Shown: positions 1-6,433 of the stretch, one piece after another
Layout: the number at the start of each line of letters is the position of its first letter
Numbering within the stretch: position 1 is the stretch's first letter
Source of the DNA: Cyclobacteriaceae bacterium
Lineage (GTDB): Bacteria; Bacteroidota; Bacteroidia; Cytophagales; Cyclobacteriaceae
Direction of reading: 5' to 3'
Length of the DNA stretch: 9,128 nucleotides
Assembly (NCBI GenBank): GCA_028279155.1
Contig: JANQST010000316.1
Coordinates: 1-9,128, forward strand
Translations under genes and position numbers: made by a program
Notes under the pieces: model-generated
What the model was told of the DNA's origin: nothing
Databases searched by the model: none
The model's input: the letters and a program-made list of their open reading frames with translations, nothing else

Positions 1-67
1 ACTTACCCACGTTGGGCCTACCGATGATATTAACAAAACCGGCTTTGAATGATTGCTTTTCGTCCAT
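1..67 (-). CDS. era: GTPase Era, N-terminal fragment (cut by window edge)
   Basis: The minus strand reads from an ATG at 67-65 to the window edge and gives 22 complete codons, M-D-E-K-Q-S-F-K-A-G-F-V-N-I-I-G-R-P-N-V-G-K. The segment F-K-A-G-F-V-N-I-I-G followed by the P-loop (Walker A, G1) G-R-P-N-V-G-K, with a T as the first base of the next codon (Ser or Thr expected), is the characteristic start of Era. Era is the essential GTPase that binds 16S rRNA through a C-terminal KH domain and helps mature the 30S subunit. The G2-G5 motifs and the KH domain lie outside the window, so completeness cannot be judged. Another TrmE-Era-Era family GTPase such as Der also has GRPNVGKS, but the F-K-A-G-F-V-N-I-I-G lead-in at residues 7-16 favours Era. 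The gene lies 35 bp downstream of the esterase gene on the same strand, so read-through from it is possible. Confidence 0.88.
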   Translation of the reverse strand, partial: MDEKQSFKAGFVNIIGRPNVGK

Positions 68-78
68 TGAGAACGCAA

Positions 79-100
79 AGCTAGAAAGGTTATGCTAGCT
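79..100. repeat. 6-bp inverted repeat between esterase and era
   Basis: AGCTAG at 79-84 and CTAGCT at 95-100 form perfect arms around a 10-nt loop, filling most of the 35-bp gap between the esterase stop and the era start. On the minus-strand transcript this would be a weak hairpin in the era leader. It is not followed by a clear U-run, so I do not call it a terminator. It could modestly affect translation or processing, or be chance. Confidence 0.3.
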
Positions 101-102
101 AT

Positions 103-1140
103 TCACCGATTGTTCATCGGATTATCTTTCCACTTGACCTTGGTTGTAGATTTTTCCCCGGCGTATTCTCCCCAAACTTCATCGGAAGCGCCTTCTTCGA
201 TTTTAAATGATCCATAAGGCGATACTTCTGCTTTGCCTTCCTCGGTGTGGAAGATTAGTGGAAATGAACTGAATTTAACCCCATTCTGTAGTGTCACCAC
301 TGGATTGACTCTCGAAAAGTAATACCCTTTTCTTTGGGCGCTAGGTATGTACTCAGTCTTTAATTCAAATGATGTGATTTTTGATTTGGCGCCTTTGGTA
401 AATAAGATCAAAGGATACTTAAGTCTTTTGGTCCAGGATTCTCCTGCATGGGTGCCTTTATTGTCTTCATAGTAGAACAGATTTTTGCCGGGTTTGAATC
501 CTGCCTTTGAAAGTGTATAGTACATCGTCAATACATCATCCCAATCATTCGTCCCTATATCAATCCATACGCACTGATTATTTTTTGAGATCTTTTCCTT
601 GTGAATTTCGAAATTGCTGACCCAGTAGGAGGGAGATTGAGCAATAATGAAAGAAAAGACATTTGGGTTGTTGAGTCCAGCCCAGGTGCTATGAAGTCCT
701 CCGAAAGAGGAACCCATAAGTGCTCTCTTTTTGGAGGTGGCATATTTTTTTTCAACAAAAGGGATAATCTCATCAATGATTTTTGAGGTGTAATCATCCG
801 CCTCTGAAGTATAGTCTCCTATTCTTGGGTCATTATATGGAATATAATAAGACTCTCTCTTCCCATGATTGAAAACACCTACTAAAATCAAAGGTTCAAT
901 CTGACCACTTTTAATCCATTCATCCAATTTCTCATCAAGTTTCCAGGAATTAGTGCCAAATAGCCATTCTCCATCGTTGGAGTATACGGTCGGGTATGCT
1001 TTACCTGGGTAATAACCTGGAGGTAGATAAACTTCGATGGTCACGTCACCAACCTCGTGTTGTATCGTTTGTGCATGTGCACAGCTAATAACTAATAGAA
1101 ATATGAAAAAGAGATTCTTAAGCATTTTGAGAATTGACAT
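103..1140 (-). CDS. Exported alpha/beta-hydrolase, Fes/esterase-D type putative esterase
   Basis: This 345-residue protein belongs, by motif, to the putative esterase group that includes enterochelin esterase Fes and feruloyl esterases. Residues 6-24 form a hydrophobic signal peptide. Its end V-I-S-C-A-H-A-Q allows either signal peptidase I cleavage after A-H-A or lipidation at Cys20, and I cannot decide between them. The hydrolase core runs from about 28 to 250, beginning with a V-x-L-P-P-G-Y strand. The nucleophile elbow G-S-S-F-G at 143-147 makes Ser145 the catalytic serine. The catalytic His is probably His231 in T-H-A-G-E-S-W, matching the H-x(4)-W pattern near the end of this fold. The acid is probably Asp199 or a nearby Asp in G-T-N-D-W-D-D. 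Residues ~255-345 are a beta-rich tail, perhaps a small accessory domain. An alternative start is Met6. Substrate is unknown; no siderophore genes are nearby. It diverges from the tRNA gene and lies just upstream of era. Confidence 0.85.
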   Translation of the reverse strand: MSILKMLKNLFFIFLLVISCAHAQTIQHEVGDVTIEVYLPPGYYPGKAYPTVYSNDGEWLFGTNSWKLDEKLDEWIKSGQIEPLILVGVFNHGKRESYYIPYNDPRIGDYTSEADDYTSKIIDEIIPFVEKKYATSKKRALMGSSFGGLHSTWAGLNNPNVFSFIIAQSPSYWVSNFEIHKEKISKNNQCVWIDIGTNDWDDVLTMYYTLSKAGFKPGKNLFYYEDNKGTHAGESWTKRLKYPLILFTKGAKSKITSFELKTEYIPSAQRKGYYFSRVNPVVTLQNGVKFSSFPLIFHTEEGKAEVSPYGSFKIEEGASDEVWGEYAGEKSTTKVKWKDNPMNNR

Positions 1141-1159
1141 GTTGAAAAAATAAAACCCC

Positions 1160-1169
1160 TACAATTGTA
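1160..1169. promoter_or_regulatory. 10-bp perfect palindrome TACAATTGTA
   Basis: TACAATTGTA is identical to its own reverse complement. It lies 19 bp before the esterase start, between the divergent esterase and tRNA genes, immediately beside the tRNA promoter -33 element. On the minus strand it contains TACAATTG, one mismatch from the TAnnTTTG -7 element, but no well-spaced -33 partner is visible. It may be an operator or part of the esterase promoter; chance is not excluded in AT-rich DNA. Confidence 0.3.
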
Positions 1170-1199
1170 TTGTCAATCCGATTGAGAATATTATTTTTG
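1170..1199 (+). promoter_or_regulatory. Bacteroidota-type promoter for tRNA-fMet
   Basis: TTG at 1170-1172 and TATTTTTG at 1192-1199 are separated by exactly 19 bp, matching the Bacteroidota primary-sigma consensus TTG-N19-TAnnTTTG with no mismatch in the -7 element. Transcription would begin around 1204-1206, a few bases before the mature tRNA 5' end at 1210, as expected for a tRNA gene. The start point is inferred, not observed. Confidence 0.72.
1173..1185. promoter_or_regulatory. 13-bp palindrome TCAATC-C-GATTGA inside the promoter spacer
   Basis: Six-base arms TCAATC (1173-1178) and GATTGA (1180-1185) are perfect inverted copies around a single central C. The element sits wholly inside the -33/-7 spacer of the tRNA promoter, where a bound dimer would block RNA polymerase. 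It could equally serve the divergent esterase gene. No regulator gene is present in the window, so a regulatory role is inference. Confidence 0.3.
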
Positions 1200-1209
1200 C
1201 AATCCTTAT

Positions 1210-1282
<73 letters not shown>

Positions 1283-1286
1283 CTGT

Positions 1287-1318
1287 AAAGGCCGATTTTA
1301 ATCGGCCTTTTGTTTTTT
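1287..1318 (+). terminator. Intrinsic terminator of tRNA-fMet
   Basis: Arms AAAGGCCGAT (1287-1296) and ATCGGCCTTT (1301-1310) make a perfect 10-bp stem with a TTTA loop, followed by TG and six T residues (1313-1318). It begins five bases after the tRNA 3' end and isolates the tRNA from the downstream gene. The stem is preceded by A residues and could also work weakly on the opposite strand. Confidence 0.9.
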
Positions 1319-1334
1319 GGGCAGTCGAGGTTTT

Positions 1335-1405
1335 AGCAAAACACCGTCTTATTTGACACTTTGAAATTGTAAGAAAGCTCTAAGGTATTTATGGAAAGTT
1401 TTGCT
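1335..1405. repeat. 8-bp spaced inverted repeat between terminator and plug-gene promoter
   Basis: AGCAAAAC (1335-1342) and GTTTTGCT (1398-1405) are perfect inverted copies 55 bp apart. Inside them TCTTA and TAAGA can also pair, and GTTTT/AAAAC forms a small local hairpin at 1330-1342. The region has no open frame longer than 17 codons that I would trust. It lies upstream of the inferred promoter, so it is probably not in the mRNA leader. It may be a regulatory site or chance. Confidence 0.2.
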
Positions 1406-1420
1406 GTCCAGTTCATTGGT

Positions 1421-1449
1421 TTTGGAGTACAAACGTGGCACTAATTTTG
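1421..1449 (+). promoter_or_regulatory. Bacteroidota-type promoter of the MG2/plug protein gene
   Basis: TTTG at 1421-1424 and TAATTTTG at 1442-1449 are 17 bp apart and match the TTTG / TAnnTTTG pair. The expected transcription start, around 1454-1456, is downstream of an in-frame GTG at 1435. That GTG therefore cannot be the start codon of this transcript. The mRNA leader before the ATG at 1468 would be only about a dozen bases. Confidence 0.6.
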
Positions 1450-1467
1450 TGCATTTTGATACTCTAT

Positions 1468-3915
1468 ATGAACTCATCAATACTTACAAAACAACTATTT
1501 GCCATAATACTAATATTTCTAGGGCTCCAAGTAGTTTCACAAAATCAGAGCAAACCTCGAAATGAGATAGGAGAGGCTTTAAAAGTTTATCAGCTTAATA
1601 ATTTCTCAGAAAGAGTCTACTTGCACACTGACAAATCCAAAATGATACCTGGAGAGACACTTTGGTTCAGCGCCTATCTGGTTCAGGGACCATTGCATTT
1701 TTTCTCGAAACAAAGCAAAGTACTGCATGTTGATTTGATCAATACACACAATCAGGTTATTGTATCCAAAACCCTAAAAATCGAAAATGGAGTAGGCTCA
1801 GGAGCGATAACCTTTCCAGCCAATTCTCCACCTGGTGAATATGTGCTTAGAGCTTACACTAATTGGATGAGAAATTTCGACGATGGTCTGTTTTTTTCTA
1901 AGAAGATAGAAGTTGTTTTGACCACTTATGAAGCTCCAGCTATGAAAGTAGATGAGGGTCTAAACATTTCCTTCTACCCCGAAGGTGGTCAATTGGTTCA
2001 AGAATTGAATGGACGGGTTGCTTTTAAGATAACAGACAAAAACGGAAATGGGGTATCAGAAAGCTTGGAAGGCCGGATAGTTGATTCAAAGAAAAATACT
2101 GTTACCTTTTTTAAGTCCCTCCATGGTGGAATGGGAACATTCTTTCTAGAACCTCAGAAAGGAGATCGATATATGGCAGTTTTACCGGATGGTTCTGTCC
2201 ATTCACTTCCCAAACCGGAAGACCAGGGACTTTCTTTGATCGCAAATAACAGTGGTAAGAACAGTATTAAATTAACATTACTTGCAAGTCAGAATTATGT
2301 AGGCAAGGAGGTTCATTTAGTAGGCACGCTGGAGAATCAACTAGTTTTTGATAATACGTACAATATTGAAGATGGACGTCTTGAGTTTGAAATTCCGAAA
2401 TCAGATCTTCCTAAAGGGATACTCAACCTGTCCTTGTTAGATGGTTCAAAGGCACCAAAATGTACGAGGAGCATCTTTATTCAGAATAAGCATTCACTTT
2501 ATGTAACTACGTCTTTGAAAAAATCATTGGACGATGGAGAAAAGAAAATGATTCTGGAAGTTATCGTTGCAGATAAGGACGGAAATCCAATTTCCACCAA
2601 TTTGTCCTTAGCGATCACAGATGCTGATTTTACTAACAAGATGGATGAAGAAAAGAATTTGGCATCCAATTTCTTGGTTGAATCAAATAGTATTCAGTCT
2701 CCTGAAAAATCAGCCTCATTCGTGATGAATGATGACAGAACATCTATCCTGAAGGCCGATTTGTTGATGCTCACTCACTCATTCAAAAGCCCGGATTGGG
2801 ATGAGGTAATGAATCCATCTAATTCAGTTAAGAAATTTAATGTTACCAAAGGATTGACAATTTCTGGAACAGCTCGATGGGAGGATGGGTTGCCTATTAG
2901 AAACAAGGAGCTCAGAGCGGTTTCTTATTCGAAAGGAGATATAAGATCCTATGTCACAGCAACTGATGAAAATGGCATTTTTTCAATCGATTCTTTTGAT
3001 GAGGTTGGTAAAGCGAATGTTATTTTCAGCGTGTATGGGAAAAATGGAAAACTGCTCCCAAGTAAGGTTACGCTTAATGAGAGCAAACCATACCTTCCCG
3101 TTCCGAATTATGAATTTCCTAAATTGGAAGAGGAAGTATTTTCTGAAAGTGATTCTGCTTCTCAGCGAGCCTTTTCTGAAGATCAGGCAGCCTATACCAT
3201 GTTTGATGAAGATGCAACTTTGCTAGAGGAAATAATGGTTGAAGCTGAAAAATTAGAAGTAGAGAGAACACCTTCTGTTTTTGGAGTCAACCCAAGCGCT
3301 ACAAGGGTTATCGATGAAAATAATTTGGATCGCATGGATTATTTACAAGTTTTAAACACGATTCCTGGGGTTCGATATACGGGACGTGGCCCAACTGCCA
3401 CAGTCACAATCCAGGGACCAGTGAGTTTTAGTGCCACTTCACCCTTGTGGGTATTAGATGGTGTAATTCTTACTCCAGATGCGAATAATGGGAACTCCAA
3501 TGTTCCGTCATTTCTCGCTAATCTGAATCCAGCGGATGTTGAACGAATTGAGGTTGTGAAAGGTGCAGAGGCGGCTATATTTGGGTCAAGAGGAGGAGCC
3601 GGAGTTATTATCATCTATACCAGGCAAGGAGGCAGTAGATATAATCCTCCAACTTCAAATTTAGAAGTGAAGGGCCATGATGCTCCTAAGTTTTTTGACC
3701 CAGCTAGCCCGGAAAACACGAATAGATTTACATTGTATTGGAATCCTCAAGTAAAAACTGATGAAAATGGATCAGCCAATATTGAATTCTTAAACATTTC
3801 AAATGCGGAAACTATTCAGGTAGACATTCAGGGTCTATCCGACCAAGGACTGATGGGAGTATATCTAGAAACTGTCAATGTAGGCGAGATCGATAGGGCG
3901 GATCCAGAAAAGTAA
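1468..3915 (+). CDS. Exported MG2-like / TonB-receptor plug-domain protein without beta-barrel
   Basis: The product has 815 residues from the ATG at 1468. An in-frame GTG at 1435 would add 11 residues but overlaps the promoter. Residues 1-25 are a signal peptide ending V-V-S-Q, a common Bacteroidota type I site. Residues ~45-140 contain E-R-V-Y-L-H-T-D-K and P-G-E-T-L-W-F-S-A-Y-L, the hallmark of the macroglobulin-like MG2 domain in these proteins. Further beta-domains follow, including a carboxypeptidase-regulatory-like segment at ~460-540. An acidic linker (~550-590) leads to a TonB plug domain at ~586-722 with I-P-G-V, W-V-L-D-G-V, R-I-E-V-V-K-G and G-S-R-G-G-A-G-V-I-I-I. No 22-strand barrel follows. 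Instead the protein ends in an A2M-like beta segment starting T-L-Y-W-N-P at ~754. It probably acts in the periplasm or at the outer membrane; partner and substrate are unknown. A double stop TAATAG ends it. Confidence 0.88.
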   Translation: MNSSILTKQLFAIILIFLGLQVVSQNQSKPRNEIGEALKVYQLNNFSERVYLHTDKSKMIPGETLWFSAYLVQGPLHFFSKQSKVLHVDLINTHNQVIVSKTLKIENGVGSGAITFPANSPPGEYVLRAYTNWMRNFDDGLFFSKKIEVVLTTYEAPAMKVDEGLNISFYPEGGQLVQELNGRVAFKITDKNGNGVSESLEGRIVDSKKNTVTFFKSLHGGMGTFFLEPQKGDRYMAVLPDGSVHSLPKPEDQGLSLIANNSGKNSIKLTLLASQNYVGKEVHLVGTLENQLVFDNTYNIEDGRLEFEIPKSDLPKGILNLSLLDGSKAPKCTRSIFIQNKHSLYVTTSLKKSLDDGEKKMILEVIVADKDGNPISTNLSLAITDADFTNKMDEEKNLASNFLVESNSIQSPEKSASFVMNDDRTSILKADLLMLTHSFKSPDWDEVMNPSNSVKKFNVTKGLTISGTARWEDGLPIRNKELRAVSYSKGDIRSYVTATDENGIFSIDSFDEVGKANVIFSVYGKNGKLLPSKVTLNESKPYLPVPNYEFPKLEEEVFSESDSASQRAFSEDQAAYTMFDEDATLLEEIMVEAEKLEVERTPSVFGVNPSATRVIDENNLDRMDYLQVLNTIPGVRYTGRGPTATVTIQGPVSFSATSPLWVLDGVILTPDANNGNSNVPSFLANLNPADVERIEVVKGAEAAIFGSRGGAGVIIIYTRQGGSRYNPPTSNLEVKGHDAPKFFDPASPENTNRFTLYWNPQVKTDENGSANIEFLNISNAETIQVDIQGLSDQGLMGVYLETVNVGEIDRADPEK

Positions 3916-3936
3916 TAGAAGGCAATTTATAGTAGG

Positions 3937-3969
3937 AGATAGTTAAATCAATTCAAAACTTGATTATCT
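3937..3969. repeat. Inverted repeat downstream of the plug gene
   Basis: AATCAA (3946-3951) and TTGATT (3960-3965) pair around an 8-nt loop. AGAT (3937-3940) and ATCT (3966-3969) can extend the stem across a five-base bulge. It starts 21 bases after the stop codon, so it may act as a 3'-end hairpin, but no U-tract follows, so a terminator call would be weak. Confidence 0.25.
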
Positions 3970-4043
3970 GTCAAGACTAAATTGAGCGACTATTTTGTAA
4001 ATCTTATTTCATTAAATTGAGGATAAACCTAATCATCAACTCA

Positions 4044-6365
4044 ATGAAAGAAGCAAGCAAACTGGTTTCCATTATTTCAATTGTACTGATAGCCCTGATT
4101 GTACTCTGGACCTACTCAAATCAAAAACCATCTGCAACATATCTGGATTCTGATTCTCCCACCGATTTCTCGGTCGAGAATGTGCGTTCTCACCTTAAGA
4201 TCATTTCTAATGATGTCCACCATGTAGGAACTGAAGCACACAAGAATGTGCAAAACTATCTTGTTGCTGAACTTGAAAAATTAGGTTTGAATACAGAGAA
4301 ACAAATTCAAACCATATTCAATGAAAACTGGGGAGCAGGAACAACAGTCGAAAACATTATTGCAAGAATTGAAGGAACTAGTGAGGGGAAGGCGTTGATG
4401 CTTTTAGCACATTATGATTCATCTGTTCCATTTTCACACGGTGCCGGAGATGACGGTTCAGGTATCGCTACAATTCTGGAAGGGTTAAGAGCATTTACAG
4501 CGAGCAATAACAGTCCAAAGAATGATATAATCATACTTTTTTCAGATGCGGAAGAATTAGGCCTTTTGGGGGCCAGGGCTTTCATCAAGTATCATGAGTG
4601 GGTGGATGACATTGGATTGATCTTGAATTTCGAGGCAAGAGGAAGTGGCGGACCAAGTTTCATGCTGATGGAAACAAATGGAAAGAATAGCAAATTGCTC
4701 CGGGAGTTTTTAAAAGCCAATCCAGCCTATCCATTTACCAACTCTTTGTCATACAGTGTTTATAAAATGCTTCCGAACGATACGGATCTTACCCCTTTCA
4801 GAGAAGTAGCCGACATTGAAGGCTTCAATTTTGCTTTCATTGATGATCATTTCGATTATCATACAGCTCAGGATGCTTATGATCGTTTGGACATCTCTAC
4901 GTTGGCGCACCAAGGCGATTATTTAATGTCCACGTTAAGTTATTTCTCGGACAGTGATATTTCTGACCTAAAAAGTGACAGTGACCGAATTTTTGTCAAT
5001 TTCCCTTTGATCAAAATGCTCCACTATCCATTTGCATGGAACGGAGTCCTTTTTATCATGGCAGTGGTGCTTTTTGTGGGATTGGTAGTTATGGGGATAA
5101 AACAATCAAAAATTACTCTCAAAGGAATGGGGATGGGATTTATTCCATTCTTAATTGCATTGGTAGGTGGAGTGGCCATTACTTATGGGTTGTGGAGATT
5201 GATTCGTATAGTTCACCCTCATTACACAGATATTCTTCATGGGTTCACCTACAACGGGTATCAATACATTGCTGCTTTTGCTACCTTGAACCTTTGGCTA
5301 TTTCTTGTGGTATATAGAAAGTTTTTTAAGAAGTACACTGACGCTGATTTAATAGTAGCACCGCTCGTATTTTGGCTCATTGTGAATGGTGTAGTCTTAT
5401 TGTATTTGCCAGGTGCAGGATTTTTCATCATACCTGTTTTCATGACACTGATTATGCTTGGCGCTAATTTGTACTGGAAAACAAATGAAGATGTACGTTC
5501 ATTGGTATATGTAGTACTTTCAATCCCATTGCTGTACATGTTGACACCATTGATCAATTTGTTCCCGGTAGCTCTAGGATTGGGTGTGCTTTTCATTAGT
5601 GCATTGTTTCTTGTCTTGATGTCCGGTTTACTTATTCCAGTTTTATCCATATCAAGTGTTAAGAGGGAATTGAAAATTGGAGTGGGAATTCTGTCCTTAC
5701 TTTTCTTCATTTTGGCAACCATAAATAGTGGATTCAATGAGGAACGTAAAAAACCAACAAACATCGTATTCTATTATAACACTGATCAGGATGTTTCATA
5801 TTGGGCTAGCCGAAACACAGCGGTAGATGAGTATGTCTCACAGTTTCTAGGAGAAAATCCGGAGAGAGGGCGATTACCTGAAGAGGCTGGTATGAGAAGT
5901 TCTGCCATTCGATATCATAAAAAAACAGAAAACAGGGATATCTCACCATCTGAAATTAATGTAAAATTGGACACGTTGATTAGTGACGAACGTCGACTTG
6001 AATTCCAGATTATACCTCAACGAAAGGTAAATCGCTTTGAACTATATGCTAATTCTGACCAGGAATATGATGATTTTTTAATCAATGGTGAACCGATTGG
6101 CGCAAGTCCGGTCTCCAGGCAAGAGTTTCGGTTGATCACAAGATATACCATGGGAAATTCGGATAGCCTCCTTCATGTTTCTTGTTCAATGAAAAGCGAT
6201 ATGATTCCCGATTTCAGAATTTTTGAAACCTCCTATGACCTTGAGTCAAATCCGCTGTTCAATGTGAAGCCCAAGCCAAACTATATGATGCCTTTTGCTT
6301 TTGTAACAGGTGATGCTATTGTGACAATTCAGACACCTGATTTCAACTCTCAGGATGATTTGTAA
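4044..6365 (+). CDS. M28-family zinc metallopeptidase with C-terminal polytopic membrane domain (Fxna/ERMP1-like)
   Basis: The product has 773 residues from the ATG at 4044; an upstream in-frame TTG at 4017 adds nine unlikely residues. Residues ~7-23 form a membrane anchor. The M28 di-zinc peptidase domain spans ~45-305. Its expected ligands are present: His123 (A-H-Y-D-S), bridging Asp136 (G-A-G-D-D-G-S-G), catalytic Glu170 and ligand Glu171 (D-A-E-E-L-G-L), Glu197 (N-F-E-A-R-G) and His273 (D-Y-H-T-A-Q-D). Residues ~330-565 contain about eight further hydrophobic segments, and ~570-773 form a soluble tail. This peptidase-plus-membrane layout is the one known from eukaryotic ER metallopeptidase 1/Fxna and fungal vacuolar protease relatives; bacterial versions are seen in Bacteroidota. 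The catalytic domain probably faces the periplasm, acting as an aminopeptidase on peptides; substrate is unknown. No clear promoter was found in the 128-bp gap upstream. The amidohydrolase gene follows. Confidence 0.9.
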   Translation: MKEASKLVSIISIVLIALIVLWTYSNQKPSATYLDSDSPTDFSVENVRSHLKIISNDVHHVGTEAHKNVQNYLVAELEKLGLNTEKQIQTIFNENWGAGTTVENIIARIEGTSEGKALMLLAHYDSSVPFSHGAGDDGSGIATILEGLRAFTASNNSPKNDIIILFSDAEELGLLGARAFIKYHEWVDDIGLILNFEARGSGGPSFMLMETNGKNSKLLREFLKANPAYPFTNSLSYSVYKMLPNDTDLTPFREVADIEGFNFAFIDDHFDYHTAQDAYDRLDISTLAHQGDYLMSTLSYFSDSDISDLKSDSDRIFVNFPLIKMLHYPFAWNGVLFIMAVVLFVGLVVMGIKQSKITLKGMGMGFIPFLIALVGGVAITYGLWRLIRIVHPHYTDILHGFTYNGYQYIAAFATLNLWLFLVVYRKFFKKYTDADLIVAPLVFWLIVNGVVLLYLPGAGFFIIPVFMTLIMLGANLYWKTNEDVRSLVYVVLSIPLLYMLTPLINLFPVALGLGVLFISALFLVLMSGLLIPVLSISSVKRELKIGVGILSLLFFILATINSGFNEERKKPTNIVFYYNTDQDVSYWASRNTAVDEYVSQFLGENPERGRLPEEAGMRSSAIRYHKKTENRDISPSEINVKLDTLISDERRLEFQIIPQRKVNRFELYANSDQEYDDFLINGEPIGASPVSRQEFRLITRYTMGNSDSLLHVSCSMKSDMIPDFRIFETSYDLESNPLFNVKPKPNYMMPFAFVTGDAIVTIQTPDFNSQDDL

Positions 6366-6433
6366 GAATGATGAGGTCTCACTCAGTTGAATAGTACCTG
6401 GTTAAAGAATTTCAATAGTAGCATTGATCTTAA

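Noticed and set aside
601..786. 61-codon plus-strand frame opposite the esterase
   Set aside because: It is fully inside the esterase gene, covers its nucleophile-elbow region in antisense and has no independent features.
1391..1444. Small ATG frame (17 codons) upstream of the plug gene
   Set aside because: It is very short, has no ribosome-binding context, and overlaps the promoter elements at 1421-1449.
1435..1467. GTG start 33 bases upstream for the MG2/plug protein
   Set aside because: It overlaps the inferred -33/-7 promoter and would prepend a second hydrophobic stretch to an already complete signal peptide.
3991..3997. TATTTTG as a -7 element for the M28 gene
   Set aside because: It is one base short of TAnnTTTG, and no TTG lies at a suitable 17-23 bp distance upstream.
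4017..4043. TTG start for the M28 peptidase
   Set aside because: The nine added residues have no supporting feature, and the ATG at 4044 begins a normal K-rich N-terminus before the membrane anchor.
5261..5764. 167-codon open frame antisense to the M28 membrane region
   Set aside because: It lies opposite a strongly supported coding region, and its product has no domain signature; it mirrors the hydrophobic codons of the real gene.
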